Assembly (NCBI GenBank): GCA_902780915.1
Contig: CACZHK010000009.1
Span: 1 to 47,536 of the forward strand
Length of the DNA: 47,536 nt
Direction of reading: 5' to 3'
Origin: Pseudoselenomonas ruminantium
Lineage (GTDB): Bacteria > Bacillota > Negativicutes > Selenomonadales > Selenomonadaceae
This document shows, piece after piece, positions 27,131-35,919 of this stretch. The position numbers were made by a program, and so were the translations under genes. The notes below the pieces were generated by a model. The model saw nothing but the letters and a program-made list of their open reading frames with translations. It was not told where the DNA came from and made no database searches. How positions within the stretch are numbered: position 1 is the stretch's first letter; every line of letters starts with the position of its first letter.

Positions 27131-27167
27131 AAAAGCCTGCGGAGGAGTTGTTGCCCTGCGGGCTTTT
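27131..27167 (+). terminator. Terminator after DUF1703 copy 3
   Basis: Stem AAAAGCCTGC / GCGGGCTTTT with one G-T wobble; the T-run is within the right arm. A similar sequence stands at 5935-5960 before the left relic, a trace of the same duplicated unit. Confidence 0.65.
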
Positions 27168-27172
27168 GGCGT

Positions 27173-27201
27173 TTCATGGGTATACATTATTGTGCTAGAA
27201 T
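27173..27201 (+). promoter_or_regulatory. Putative promoter of the DUF1016 gene
   Basis: Extended -10 TGCTAGAAT (TAGAAT at 27196-27201) with a weak -35 TTCATG 17 bases upstream. It lies just after the terminator of the DUF1703 pair and 40 bases before the start codon. Confidence 0.4.
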
Positions 27202-27241
27202 AGTAGTACAAAGAACCTGAAAGATGGATAGGGGGATTACT

Positions 27242-28300
27242 ATGGCTGAGAATAAGGACTTGCTTAATCAGGAAAATTTCCTATCTGACGCTATAGCCAT
27301 TGTGGAAAAGGGCAGACAAACTGCTTACGCGTCAGTCAATCAGGCAATGCTGGCAACTTACTGGCAACTGGGGAAGCACATAGTGGAGAATGAGCAAGGT
27401 GGTGCTGAACGGGCAGAGTATGGCAGGGAACTTATGACCAAATTGTCAACAGAACTGACTGCAAAATTTGGCAAAGGATACACGACGCGTAACTTGAGAA
27501 ATTTTCGCCAATTTTATTTGCTTTTCCCCAAGAGGGAGATTTGGCACACGCGTGTGCCAAATCTTACCTGGTCACATTTTCGCAACTTGCTGCGTGTGGA
27601 GAATGAAGCTGCAAGAGAATGGTATCTGAATGAGGCAGAGCGTGAACAGTGGAGCGTGCGTACCTTAGACCGCAATATCAGCTCTCAATATTATGAGCGG
27701 CTGTTGCTATCACAGCGCAAAGAACCTGTGAGACAAGAAATGCAGGAGAAAACCGCCAATTTTCAGCAGGATAAAATGGAATTCATCAAGAATCCTGTGG
27801 TGGCAGAGTTTTTGGGACTGGCACCAAATGCAGATTTTACCGAAAGCGAACTGGAAGGGGCTATAATAATGCACCTGTCCAAGTTTTTGATGGAGCTGGG
27901 CAAGGGTTATGCATTTGTAGCAAGACAGCAGCATATCAGAACGGATGCTGGCAATGATTATTTTATCGACCTTGTGTTCTACAATTACATCTTGAAGTGT
28001 TTTGTTCTCATTGACCTCAAGACGACGAAGATTTCTTATCAAGACGTAGGGCAAATGGATATGTATTTGCAAATATATGACAATGAGCGCAAGCAACCGG
28101 ATGATAATCCCACGATAGGTATTATTCTCTGCTCGGAAACAGATGGAGATGTGGCCAGATATTCGACAATGGCAAAGAATGACCAACTCTATGCCGCTAA
28201 ATACAAATTGTACTTGCCTACACAGGAAGAATTAAAGAGGGAAATCGAACGGCAAAAAGAGATTTTTCGGCTGGAAAAAGGCGGTGGCGGTGATGTGTAA
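27242..28300 (+). CDS. DUF1016/YhcG-family PD-(D/E)XK nuclease
   Basis: 352 residues from ATG 27242 (GGGGG ribosome site at 27230-27234). The N-terminal domain reads ATYWQLGKHIVENEQ, GYTTRNLRNFRQFY and LTWSHFRNLLRVENE, classic DUF1016_N. The C-terminal domain has FIDLVFYN and LIDLKTTKISYQDVGQMDMY, with the nuclease Asp and D-x-K (Asp in place of the more common Glu). YhcG-like proteins are linked with restriction and defence islands; the reaction is not established. AT-richer than the DUF1703 genes. A perfect 28-base palindrome lies inside the gene (27537-27564). Confidence 0.88.
   Translation: MAENKDLLNQENFLSDAIAIVEKGRQTAYASVNQAMLATYWQLGKHIVENEQGGAERAEYGRELMTKLSTELTAKFGKGYTTRNLRNFRQFYLLFPKREIWHTRVPNLTWSHFRNLLRVENEAAREWYLNEAEREQWSVRTLDRNISSQYYERLLLSQRKEPVRQEMQEKTANFQQDKMEFIKNPVVAEFLGLAPNADFTESELEGAIIMHLSKFLMELGKGYAFVARQQHIRTDAGNDYFIDLVFYNYILKCFVLIDLKTTKISYQDVGQMDMYLQIYDNERKQPDDNPTIGIILCSETDGDVARYSTMAKNDQLYAAKYKLYLPTQEELKREIERQKEIFRLEKGGGGDV
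27537..27564. repeat. Perfect 28-base palindrome within DUF1016 gene
   Basis: The left arm AGATTTGGCACACG is followed directly by its exact reverse complement. It encodes EIWHTRVPNLT between the two conserved N-domain motifs, with no frame disruption. Confidence 0.8.
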
Positions 28301-28375
28301 AATGAAAGAACCTGCTATTGTAAGCGTCATTAGAAATGACAACAAATGCCGCTTAACTTAATGACATTGATGGAT

Positions 28376-28521
28376 GGGGAGGCGATTTCCATGCAGGAAC
28401 ACGGTGCTATGTCGAGGATTTGTCAACGCAGCATGGACAGTCAAGATACGTGAAGATGGGCTTAGTGAATTAATCAACACGCCCTAAGGGGCGGAGCCTG
28501 GCAGAGTGGGAAATTGAATAG
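28376..28521 (+). pseudogene. DUF1703 relic with only the two gene ends
   Basis: GGGGAGGCGATTTCCATG (28377-28394) equals the ribosome site and start of copy 1 at 15755-15772. After about 90 unrelated bases, 28486-28521 read K-G-R-S-L-A-E-W-E-I-E-stop, the C-terminal tail of the family. All catalytic regions are deleted. Just upstream, 28321-28356 form a hairpin (TAAGCG...CGCTTA with GTCATT/AATGAC). Confidence 0.7.
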
Positions 28522-28536
28522 TTTTGGCACGATAAA

Positions 28537-28563
28537 CAGCCCCGCTTCCACGAAGCGGGGCTG
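28537..28563 (-). terminator. Terminator of the metNIQ operon
   Basis: Stem CAGCCCCGCTT / AAGCGGGGCTG with a four- to five-base loop, followed on the minus strand by TTTAT. It lies 20 bases after the metQ stop. Confidence 0.7.
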
Positions 28564-28583
28564 AAAGTTTATGCTTTTGTTTC

Positions 28584-29402
28584 TCAGAACGCCGGCACTA
28601 CGGCACCCTTGTACTTATCCTCGATGAATTTCTTTACCTCGTCGGACTTCAGAGCCTTGATGAGGGACTGGATCTCCGGGCGGTTCTCGTCGCCTTCACG
28701 GACGGCGACGATGTTCACATAGGGGGAAGTGCTGTCCTCCATGAAGAGGGTGTCCTTGGTGGGGTTCAGGCTAACCTGCATGGCGAAGTTGCTGTTGATG
28801 ATGGCTGCGTCAACATCCTCCAGCGTGCGGGGCACCTGGGCAGCTTCTACTTCCTGGAACTTCAGGTTCTTGGGGTTCTCGACTACATCCTGCACGGTGG
28901 CTTTCTCGCCTACACCGGCCTTGAGCTTCAAAAGACCTGCTTTCTCCAGGAGCAGCAGGGCGCGGCCGCCATTGGTGGGGTCATTGGGGATGGAGATGGC
29001 AGCGCCCTCCTTCAGATCTTTCAGGTCGCTGACTTTCTTGGAGTAGATGCCCATGGGCTCGATGTGTACGCCAAAGGCGCTCTTGAGCTTCACGTCCTTG
29101 TGCTCCTCCATGAAGTTGTCAAGGTAGGGCTTATGCTGGAAGAAATTGGCATCCAGCTCCTTGTCGTTGAGGGCCAGGTTCGGCTGCACATAGTCGTTGA
29201 ATTCCACGATTTCCAGCTTCACCCCGTCTTTTTCCAGTACAGGCTTCACAGCCTCCAGAATCTCTGCATGAGGCACCGCCGTAGCCCCCACCTTCAGAGA
29301 TTTGGCAGCGCTGCTGCTCCCTGCGGTATCCCCGCCGCACCCGGTAAGGGCCAGGGCAGCCACCGTCAAACCTGCCAGAAGTGAAAGAACCTTCTTCTTC
29401 AT
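28584..29402 (-). CDS. metQ: Methionine ABC transporter substrate-binding lipoprotein
   Basis: 272 residues. A lipoprotein signal peptide with lipobox LTGC (Cys22) is followed by KSLKVGATAVPHAEILE and FNDYVQPNLALNDKELDANFFQHKPYLD, the NlpA/MetQ signature. It captures D/L-methionine and delivers it to MetI. It is the third gene of the minus-strand operon metN-metI-metQ. A strong ribosome site (GGGAGG) precedes ATG. The length is normal. Confidence 0.95.
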   Translation of the reverse strand: MKKKVLSLLAGLTVAALALTGCGGDTAGSSSAAKSLKVGATAVPHAEILEAVKPVLEKDGVKLEIVEFNDYVQPNLALNDKELDANFFQHKPYLDNFMEEHKDVKLKSAFGVHIEPMGIYSKKVSDLKDLKEGAAISIPNDPTNGGRALLLLEKAGLLKLKAGVGEKATVQDVVENPKNLKFQEVEAAQVPRTLEDVDAAIINSNFAMQVSLNPTKDTLFMEDSTSPYVNIVAVREGDENRPEIQSLIKALKSDEVKKFIEDKYKGAVVPAF

Positions 29403-29422
29403 ACAAAAACCTCCCGTTCTTC

Positions 29423-30076
29423 TTAACGCTTATCTAACCTTTTAGCCAGGGCACCTCCCAAGAGCTGCACCAACTGGACTAACACAATGAGAATAACCAC
29501 CGTGGCCAGCATGACTTCCGGCCGGAACCTCTGATACCCATAGCGGATAGCCAGGTCGCCCAGGCCGCCGCCGCCGATGGCTCCTGCCATGGCGGACTCA
29601 CCCACCAGGGCGATGATGACCGTGGTGAGCTGGGCCACGATGGAGGGCAGGGACTCAGGTATCAGCACTTTCCAGATAATCTGCGTGGGGCTGGCCCCCA
29701 TGGACTGAGCCGCCTCAATAAGGCCGAAGGGCACTTCTTTCAGGCTGGTTTCCACCTGCCTGCCGATGAAGGGAATGCTGGCGATCACCAGGGGCACCAT
29801 GGCCGCCGTGGTGCCGATGGCAGACCCCACAATCATGCGTGTGAAAGGTATGATGGCCACCATCAGGATGATGAAGGGGATGGAGCGGACTGCATTCACC
29901 GCCGAGCTCAGGAGCTTGTTGAAACCGGGCGCGGCCAGGATGCCGCCTTTTTCCGTGGTATGCAGGAGCACCCCCAGGGGCACGCCGATGATGGTGGCGA
30001 TGACCATGGACACGGCTACCATGTAGACTGTCTCCCCCAGAGCCTTAAAGAGCAGCATGATCATGTCTTCTGACAT
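29423..30076 (-). CDS. metI: Methionine ABC transporter permease
   Basis: 217 residues with five hydrophobic helices. It has the EAA loop (IEAAQSMGASPTQIIWKVL) that docks to the ATPase and the conserved AMAGAIGGGGLGDLAIRYGY. The start is preceded by an ideal AGGAGGTGA. It overlaps the metN coding end by 32 bases, so the two are translationally coupled. Confidence 0.95.
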   Translation of the reverse strand: MSEDMIMLLFKALGETVYMVAVSMVIATIIGVPLGVLLHTTEKGGILAAPGFNKLLSSAVNAVRSIPFIILMVAIIPFTRMIVGSAIGTTAAMVPLVIASIPFIGRQVETSLKEVPFGLIEAAQSMGASPTQIIWKVLIPESLPSIVAQLTTVIIALVGESAMAGAIGGGGLGDLAIRYGYQRFRPEVMLATVVILIVLVQLVQLLGGALAKRLDKR

Positions 30077-31106
30077 AGCCGATCACCTCCTCTTTCAAGT
30101 CTTTGGAGGCCAGGTATGCCATAGCCGCCTGCATCCTTTCTTTCTTGCCTGTAAGGCCGATGATCATGCGTCCGAAGGGCTGTCCGGAAATCTGGTCCAG
30201 ATCCCCAAAGAGCATGGTACATTCCACCTCCGGGAACTGGCGTATCATGCCCGCCAGCACAGGGTCGTCTGCACTTTCGCCGATAAAGGTGAGCCGCAGC
30301 AGGAGGTAAGAATCCTCGCTGTATTCCTGCTCGATGGCGCCGCCACGGAAAGCTACGGGCAGCTCATTGGACAGCAGCACGGAGATGAATTCCTGGGTGA
30401 TGGGCTGCTGAGGATTGGTGAAGACCTCCAGCACCGTGCCTTCTTCTGCTATGACACCCTGGTCGATGACTGCCACTTTGGTGCAGAGTTCCTTGATGAC
30501 CTGCATCTCATGGGTGATGACCACTACCGTGAGGTGCAGCTTGGCATTGATGTCCCGGATGAGATCCAGGATGGAACGGGTGGTCTGGGGGTCCAGGGCG
30601 CTGGTGGCCTCGTCGCAGAGGAGGATCTTCGGGTCAGAGGCCAGCGCACGGGCGATGCCCACCCGCTGCTTCTGACCGCCGGAGAGCTGGGCGGGGTATT
30701 TGTCAGCCTTATCCTCAAGGCCCACCAGCTTCAGGAGAGGTGTCACCTTCTCGCTGATTTTCCCTTCATCTGTGCCGGAAAGGCGCAGGGGGAAGGCGAT
30801 GTTGTCGTACACCGTGGCCGAGGACAGCAGGTTGAAGTGCTGGAAGATCATGCCGATGTCCTTGCGGGCTTCACGAAGCTCCGCAGCGGACAGGGCCATC
30901 ATATCCTTCCCGTCCACGATGACAGACCCCGCCGTGGGCCGTTCCAAAAGGTTGATGCAGCGCACCAGGGTGGATTTGCCCGCCCCGGAAAGGCCGATGA
31001 TGCCGTAGATCTCGCCCTTCCCGATATGCAGGTCGATGCCCTTCAGCGCCGCCACCGGCCCCGAGGGACTGTCGTAGGTTTTCTCGATATGAGAAAGCTT
31101 GATCAT
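30045..31106 (-). CDS. metN: Methionine ABC transporter ATP-binding protein
   Basis: 353 residues. Walker A GLSGAGKST (38-46), signature LSGGQKQRVGIARAL, Walker B ILLCDEATSALD, and a C-terminal NIL ligand-binding domain from about residue 265 that in homologues senses methionine and inhibits transport. It heads the operon. The upstream region has a good sigma-70-type promoter; no SAM riboswitch or T-box could be recognised. Confidence 0.95.
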   Translation of the reverse strand: MIKLSHIEKTYDSPSGPVAALKGIDLHIGKGEIYGIIGLSGAGKSTLVRCINLLERPTAGSVIVDGKDMMALSAAELREARKDIGMIFQHFNLLSSATVYDNIAFPLRLSGTDEGKISEKVTPLLKLVGLEDKADKYPAQLSGGQKQRVGIARALASDPKILLCDEATSALDPQTTRSILDLIRDINAKLHLTVVVITHEMQVIKELCTKVAVIDQGVIAEEGTVLEVFTNPQQPITQEFISVLLSNELPVAFRGGAIEQEYSEDSYLLLRLTFIGESADDPVLAGMIRQFPEVECTMLFGDLDQISGQPFGRMIIGLTGKKERMQAAMAYLASKDLKEEVIGYVRRHDHAAL

Positions 31107-31148
31107 TATCTTGCTCCTATTACATAGTAATTTAGTAGGTATTAAAAA

Positions 31149-31177
31149 ATCTTAGCACAGGGAAGTGCATCTGTCAA
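31149..31177 (-). promoter_or_regulatory. Promoter of metNIQ
   Basis: On the minus strand TTGACA, a 17-base spacer and TAAGAT, about 45 bases before the metN start. Near-consensus -35. Confidence 0.75.
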
Positions 31178-31310
31178 TCTGTAAACTTCCTGTAAATTGC
31201 CAAAGATATATCTATTATACAGCCTATTGGGGCTAGTGGCTAGTGTTTTTGGCAGGGCAGCTTTTAAGTTGCTGCAGGGCACAAAAATCAGGGCAGGAAA
31301 TTTTTGCCTA

Positions 31311-31340
31311 TTGGACTTTCGCTAGAGGATATATTAAAAT
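31311..31340 (+). promoter_or_regulatory. Possible promoter of the epimerase gene
   Basis: TTGGAC, an 18-base spacer and TAAAAT, about 60 bases before ATG 31399. Divergent from the metNIQ promoter. Confidence 0.4.
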
Positions 31341-31398
31341 AAAGTAGTATATATTATTCATGTGTTGTTGTAAGGCAGGTTATAGGGAGGTAGTTCCC

Positions 31399-32325
31399 AT
31401 GAAGATATTAGTTACCGGCGGAGCCGGGTTCATTGGCTCTCATGTGGTCAGGGCGCTTCTGGCTGAGCAGCATGAGGTCACGGTGCTGGATAATGTTTCT
31501 ACCGGCGCATGGGAGCATGTGCCGATGGATGAGATACATAGCTGGACCATGGATATCCGCGAGAAGCGGGCGCGCAGGGAGATCGAGCTTTGCCGCTTCG
31601 ATGCCATCGTGCATCTGGCGGCTCAGACCATGGTGGATGCGTCCTTGAAAGATCCGTATTTCGACGCGGACGAGAACCTCATGGGCACGGTGAATATCCT
31701 GGAGGCTGCCCGCAAAAGCGGCGTGAAGCGCGTGGTGCTGGCTTCTACGGCGGCGGTGTATGGGGATGTGGCCCAGAGCCGCCTGCCCCTGGTGGAGGAA
31801 ACGCCCCTGCTGCCCCTGTCCTTCTATGGCTTCACCAAGATGGCGGCGGAGCATTATCTCTCCCTTTACAAGCGGAATTACGGCCTTGACTATGTGGCCC
31901 TGCGCTTTGCCAATGTGTACGGCGAGCGCCAGGGGGACAAGGGCGAGGGCGGCGTCATCAGCATCTTTGCCAAGCGCATCGCCAAGGGCGAGGGCATCAC
32001 CATCTTCGGAGACGGTGAGCAGACCCGGGATTTCATCTACGCCGGGGATGTGGCAGCGGGGATTCTCGCGGCCCTGCATACGGAGAATGTCAATACTGAG
32101 TACAATCTGGCTACCCAGACGGAGACCAGCCTCAATCAGCTGGTGCAGCTCTTCGCCCAAGTGTCGGGCAAGGACTGCACGCCCCGGTATGGGGAGGCCC
32201 GTCAGGGGGATATCCGCCGTTCTATGCTGTCAAATGAAAAGGCGAAGGCAGGACTGGGCTGGGAGCCAAAGGTGAGCCTGAAGGACGGGCTGGCCAATAC
32301 TTATGAATACTTTGCAACCAAGTGA
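31399..32325 (+). CDS. NAD-dependent nucleotide-sugar epimerase/dehydratase
   Basis: 308 residues, extended SDR fold: NAD motif GGAGFIGSH at residues 7-15, DIRE near 55, LASTAAVYGD with the catalytic Ser/Thr, and YGFTK (YxxxK pair). The closest functional label is UDP-glucose 4-epimerase-like; the exact sugar cannot be read from the sequence. ATG 31399 is preceded by GGGAGG 8 bases upstream. The next gene (S55-peptidase protein) starts 9 bases after the stop, so they form an operon. Likely role: sugars for the envelope or LPS. Confidence 0.88.
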   Translation: MKILVTGGAGFIGSHVVRALLAEQHEVTVLDNVSTGAWEHVPMDEIHSWTMDIREKRARREIELCRFDAIVHLAAQTMVDASLKDPYFDADENLMGTVNILEAARKSGVKRVVLASTAAVYGDVAQSRLPLVEETPLLPLSFYGFTKMAAEHYLSLYKRNYGLDYVALRFANVYGERQGDKGEGGVISIFAKRIAKGEGITIFGDGEQTRDFIYAGDVAAGILAALHTENVNTEYNLATQTETSLNQLVQLFAQVSGKDCTPRYGEARQGDIRRSMLSNEKAKAGLGWEPKVSLKDGLANTYEYFATK

Positions 32326-32334
32326 GGCTTATAT

Positions 32335-34437
32335 ATGTATAAATCTTGGAAGAAATTCAGGAAAATCAAGGCCGGGGTCTGTGCCTGCCTGACGGCGGTG
32401 CTGGTGTCGGCTTCTGCCCTGCCGGCTCTGGCCATGGATGAGATCATGCCCTATGGCGAGGTCTGGGGCGGCGAGGTGGCCACCTGCTATACGGTGGTGG
32501 ACGGTTCCGGGGAAATCCAGCCCTTCAGGGTGGATCTCATTGGCAAGATGGACGGGGGCAAGGGTGGCTCCCGTTCTATCATGGCCAAGGCTTCCGGTGA
32601 GCTCATCGAGCAGACGGGAGGGGTGCTGCAGGGCATGAGTGGCAGCCCCGTCTATGTGGACGGGCGACTGGTGGGGGCTCTGGCCTCCGGCATCAAGGAA
32701 ATGGCTCCCTATACCTTCTTCATCACCCCCATCGAGGATATGATGCCCCTCTGGAGCCTGCCGGACAATAAGAACAAGGGCAGGCTGGCTTCCTTTGACC
32801 TGAAGAAATATCAGGAGGACAAGGCCAAGAAGGCCGAGGAGGATGCCAAGAAAGAGGCGGAGGGGGAGAAAGCCGAGGGCAGCGAAGACAAGGCTGCTGA
32901 CAAGCAGGAAGCCAAGCCTGAAGACGTGGCGGCCGAGGCCGGGGAGCCGCTGACAGGCAGCGAGGCGAAGATCGGAGCTGAACCTGTCAAGGAAGCAGCC
33001 AAGGCAGAATCTGCCAAGGGCGAACCTGCAAAGGAAGCAGCCAAGGCAGAATCTGCCAAGGACGAACCTGCCAAGGAAGCAGCCAAGACTGAGCCTGCCC
33101 AGGAAATGACTAAGGAGCCTAAGAGCACGCTGTTCTTCTCCGGCTTCAACAGCAACGGCTTGAATTACCTGAAGAAGAAGCTCGACCCCAGAGGGGAATT
33201 TTCCTTCGTGCCTATGGGCATTGAGGCGGGGCAGGGGTACCTTTCCACCCACTACAACGCAGAACTCCAGCCCGGCAGCCCCGTGGGGGTAGCCGTGGTT
33301 TGCGGTGATTTCTCCGTGGGTGCCTCAGGCACTGTCACTGCGGTGGATGGCAAGAAGGTGCTGGCCTTCGGCCATTCCTTCCTGCACAAGGGCAATGTGA
33401 ATTACTTCATGACCGAAGCTTCGGTGGTAGGCACTATCAGCGGCCCGGCGGCGGGCATGAAGATTGCCAATATGGGGGCCATCATCGGGCGCGTCAATCA
33501 GGACCGCGAGACAGGCATAGCCGGCATCCTGGGCGAGTTCCCTTCCGTGGTGCCCATGAAGATACAGGTGGAGGACAAAACCCTGGGCCGTCAGGAAAAT
33601 TATGGGGTGCGCATAGCCTACGATGAAGACTTCCTGCCCCAGCTGACGGCAGGGGTGGTCTATGCGGCTGTCAGCAAGACCAGCGACAGTACGGCGGGAG
33701 CCACGGCCAAGGTGGATTTCACCATCCGCACCGATGCCCTGCCTGCTGGCAAGGTCACCCGCAGCAATATGTTCTACGGAGCCGAAGATGTGGGCCAGAA
33801 CGCCATCGGCGAGCTGGCCCAGGCCATGAACCTCATCTGCAGCAACAAGGACAGGGAATCTGCCATTGTGGATGTGCAGGCGAAGATTTCCGTAGAAGAA
33901 GGCCGCCACACCGCCAGCATATTGTCCGCTACCCCGGAGAAGATGACGGCGGCACCGGGAGAGACGGTGAATTTCAAGACCACCATCAAGCCCTATCGGG
34001 GAGAGAAGCAGACCCTGACCATTCCCTTCACAGTGCCGAAGTTCCAGCAGGAAGGCCTGATGCAGCTGGATGTGCGGGGCGGCGGCTTCATCCCCATCAC
34101 TGCGGCCATGCTCCTGCAGCAGGTGGGCATTGAGACTGCCGATGAGGAGGGCAAGAACCAGAAGGTGTCAGAAAAGCTCCAGAACCTCATGGATACCCCC
34201 AAGAACAATGAAATCATCATTGCCCCCGGAGCCGGGCAGCCCCCCACTTCCGAAAAGGAGCAGAAGCGCATGATCCGCGAGGCTGCCAAGGCTGCCAAGG
34301 CCCAGGCCGAGGAGGAGAAGAAGAACCACAAGGTGGAGTTCCTGAAGGACAAAAAAGAGGAAGATGAGACCCGCTTTGAAACGGATTACATTATAGATAA
34401 TGTCATCCATGCGACCCTCAAGGTAGAAAGGCCTTAA
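32335..34437 (+). CDS. Secreted S55 (SpoIVB-type) peptidase domain protein
   Basis: 700 residues. Signal peptide (hydrophobic 14-33, ALAM cleavage region). The S55 start EIMPYGEVWGGEVATCY is followed by GMSGSPVYVDGRLVGA (100-115), with the presumed catalytic Ser104. A charged Ala/Glu/Lys linker (about 160-265) contains three 14-residue repeats. The S55 fold then resumes with VLAFGHSFLHKGNVNYFMTE, which carries a conserved His. SpoIVB in Bacillus activates a sporulation signal protease. Here no sporulation genes are nearby, and the same domain is common in Negativicutes, so an envelope role is more likely. It is cotranscribed with the epimerase. Confidence 0.8.
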   Translation: MYKSWKKFRKIKAGVCACLTAVLVSASALPALAMDEIMPYGEVWGGEVATCYTVVDGSGEIQPFRVDLIGKMDGGKGGSRSIMAKASGELIEQTGGVLQGMSGSPVYVDGRLVGALASGIKEMAPYTFFITPIEDMMPLWSLPDNKNKGRLASFDLKKYQEDKAKKAEEDAKKEAEGEKAEGSEDKAADKQEAKPEDVAAEAGEPLTGSEAKIGAEPVKEAAKAESAKGEPAKEAAKAESAKDEPAKEAAKTEPAQEMTKEPKSTLFFSGFNSNGLNYLKKKLDPRGEFSFVPMGIEAGQGYLSTHYNAELQPGSPVGVAVVCGDFSVGASGTVTAVDGKKVLAFGHSFLHKGNVNYFMTEASVVGTISGPAAGMKIANMGAIIGRVNQDRETGIAGILGEFPSVVPMKIQVEDKTLGRQENYGVRIAYDEDFLPQLTAGVVYAAVSKTSDSTAGATAKVDFTIRTDALPAGKVTRSNMFYGAEDVGQNAIGELAQAMNLICSNKDRESAIVDVQAKISVEEGRHTASILSATPEKMTAAPGETVNFKTTIKPYRGEKQTLTIPFTVPKFQQEGLMQLDVRGGGFIPITAAMLLQQVGIETADEEGKNQKVSEKLQNLMDTPKNNEIIIAPGAGQPPTSEKEQKRMIREAAKAAKAQAEEEKKNHKVEFLKDKKEEDETRFETDYIIDNVIHATLKVERP
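32980..33105 (+). repeat. Three tandem 42-base repeats in the S55 linker
   Basis: Units 32980-33021, 33022-33063 and 33064-33105 each encode EPxKEAAKAESAKx or a close variant (14 codons). The reading frame is preserved, so copy number can change linker length without breaking the gene. Confidence 0.85.
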
Positions 34438-34442
34438 AAGTA

Positions 34443-34471
34443 TTGCCAGTACAAGGGGTTAATGGTAATAT
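34443..34471 (+). promoter_or_regulatory. Putative murA promoter
   Basis: TTGCCA, a 17-base spacer and TAATAT, about 90 bases before the murA start and right after the S55 gene stop. The following leader contains a small CCCGC/GCGGG hairpin near 34515. Confidence 0.45.
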
Positions 34472-34563
34472 ATGTAGTGTTGTTTCAGCAAAGACGCAAG
34501 TTTGATTGATAGATGCCCGCTTTGGCGGGGGGCTTTTCAGCCTTAGGGGGATTGCAAGCAAGA

Positions 34564-35829
34564 ATGGAAAAACTTATCATACATGGAGGCCGTCCCATGA
34601 GGGGACGGGTGAAGATCAGCGGGGCCAAGAATGCGGTGCTGCCCATCATTGCCGCTACGCTTTTGGGACAGGAAAAAGAGAGTGTCCTTGACGAAGTGCC
34701 GGCTCTGGAAGATGTCTATACCATCACCGAGGTTCTGAGGCAGCTGGGTGTAGGCGCCAGCTTCGATGCAGAGAAACATCAGCTGACAGTGGACAGCCGG
34801 GTCATCGGCAGCTGCGAGGCGCCTTATGAGCTGGTGCGCAAGATGCGCGCTTCCTTCCTGATCATGGGGCCGCTGCTGGCCCGCTGCGGTCAGGCGAAGA
34901 TTTCCCTGCCCGGGGGCTGTGCCATCGGCACCCGCCCCATCGACCTGCATCTGAAGGGCTTTGAGGCTCTGGGGGCAGAAATCAAGATTGGCCACGGCTA
35001 TATCGAGGCCAATGCCCCGGATGGCTTGAAGGGAACCAAGATTTACCTGGATTTCCCCAGCGTGGGCGCCACGGAAAATATCATCATGGCCGCCTCCATG
35101 GCCGATGGCCAGACAGTGCTGGAGAATCCTGCCCAGGAGCCTGAAATCGTGGATCTGGCCAATTACCTCAATGTCATGGGAGCCAAGATCCGCGGGGCAG
35201 GCACCAATGTCATCAAGATCGAAGGACAGCCCAAGCTCCGGGGCCGCGACTACACCATCATCCCCGACCGCATCGAGGCGGGCACCTATATGGTGGCGGC
35301 AGCCATGACCCGCGGCGATGTCTACATCGAGAATGCCATTTCCGAGCATCTGAAGCCCGTCATTGCCAAGCTGAAGGAAGCAGGCGTGACGGTGGAGGAA
35401 GATGTGAACGGCATCCGGGTGGCCTGCGACAAGCGCACCAAGGCGGTGGACATCAAGACCATGCCCTATCCAGGTTTCCCCACAGATATGCAGGCCCAGT
35501 TCATGGCCATGATTGCCGTATCCGAGGGCACCGGCATGGTGACGGAGACGGTGTTTGAGAACCGCTTCATGCACGTTGACGAACTGAAGCGCATGGGTGC
35601 CAAGATCAAGATTGACGGCCGCACTTCTGTGGTGGAAGGCGTGGAAGGTCTTACAGGCTGCCAGGTGAAGGCGACTGATCTGCGTGCCGGTGCGGCTATG
35701 GTGCTGGCAGGGCTGGTGGCCGAGGGCGAGACCCAGGTGGGGTATATCCACCATATTGACAGAGGTTACGACCAGCTGGTCGAGAAGCTGGTTGGGCTGG
35801 GGGCGGATATTGCCCGGGTTGACCAGTGA
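34564..35829 (+). CDS. murA: UDP-N-acetylglucosamine 1-carboxyvinyltransferase
   Basis: 421 residues from ATG 34564 (MEKLIIHGG...). [16 protein letters not shown] at the N terminus, active-site Cys119 in [18 protein letters not shown] (the fosfomycin target position), and [11 protein letters not shown] near residue 305. It catalyses the first committed step of peptidoglycan synthesis. An in-frame start at 34513 would add 17 residues not expected in the family. A GGGGG tract lies 13 bases upstream, a rather long spacing. A strong terminator follows. Confidence 0.96.
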   Translation: MEKLIIHGGRPMRGRVKISGAKNAVLPIIAATLLGQEKESVLDEVPALEDVYTITEVLRQLGVGASFDAEKHQLTVDSRVIGSCEAPYELVRKMRASFLIMGPLLARCGQAKISLPGGCAIGTRPIDLHLKGFEALGAEIKIGHGYIEANAPDGLKGTKIYLDFPSVGATENIIMAASMADGQTVLENPAQEPEIVDLANYLNVMGAKIRGAGTNVIKIEGQPKLRGRDYTIIPDRIEAGTYMVAAAMTRGDVYIENAISEHLKPVIAKLKEAGVTVEEDVNGIRVACDKRTKAVDIKTMPYPGFPTDMQAQFMAMIAVSEGTGMVTETVFENRFMHVDELKRMGAKIKIDGRTSVVEGVEGLTGCQVKATDLRAGAAMVLAGLVAEGETQVGYIHHIDRGYDQLVEKLVGLGADIARVDQ

Positions 35830-35837
35830 GATAGAAG

Positions 35838-35868
35838 AAAAGCGGCTCCTCCTAGGGGGAGCCGCTTT
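35838..35868 (+). terminator. Terminator after murA
   Basis: AAAGCGGCTCC / GGAGCCGCTTT stem closed by a short loop, followed by TCTAT. It begins 9 bases after the murA stop. Confidence 0.75.
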
Positions 35869-35919
35869 CTATAAGCTCATTTGGGGGTTCGGGAGTTTGA
35901 GGATTTGGGGGCGAATGGA

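Noticed and set aside
31107..31398. SAM riboswitch or T-box leader upstream of metN
   Set aside because: The region is short, with a promoter only about 45 bases from the start codon; none of the conserved S-box stems or a T-box motif could be seen.
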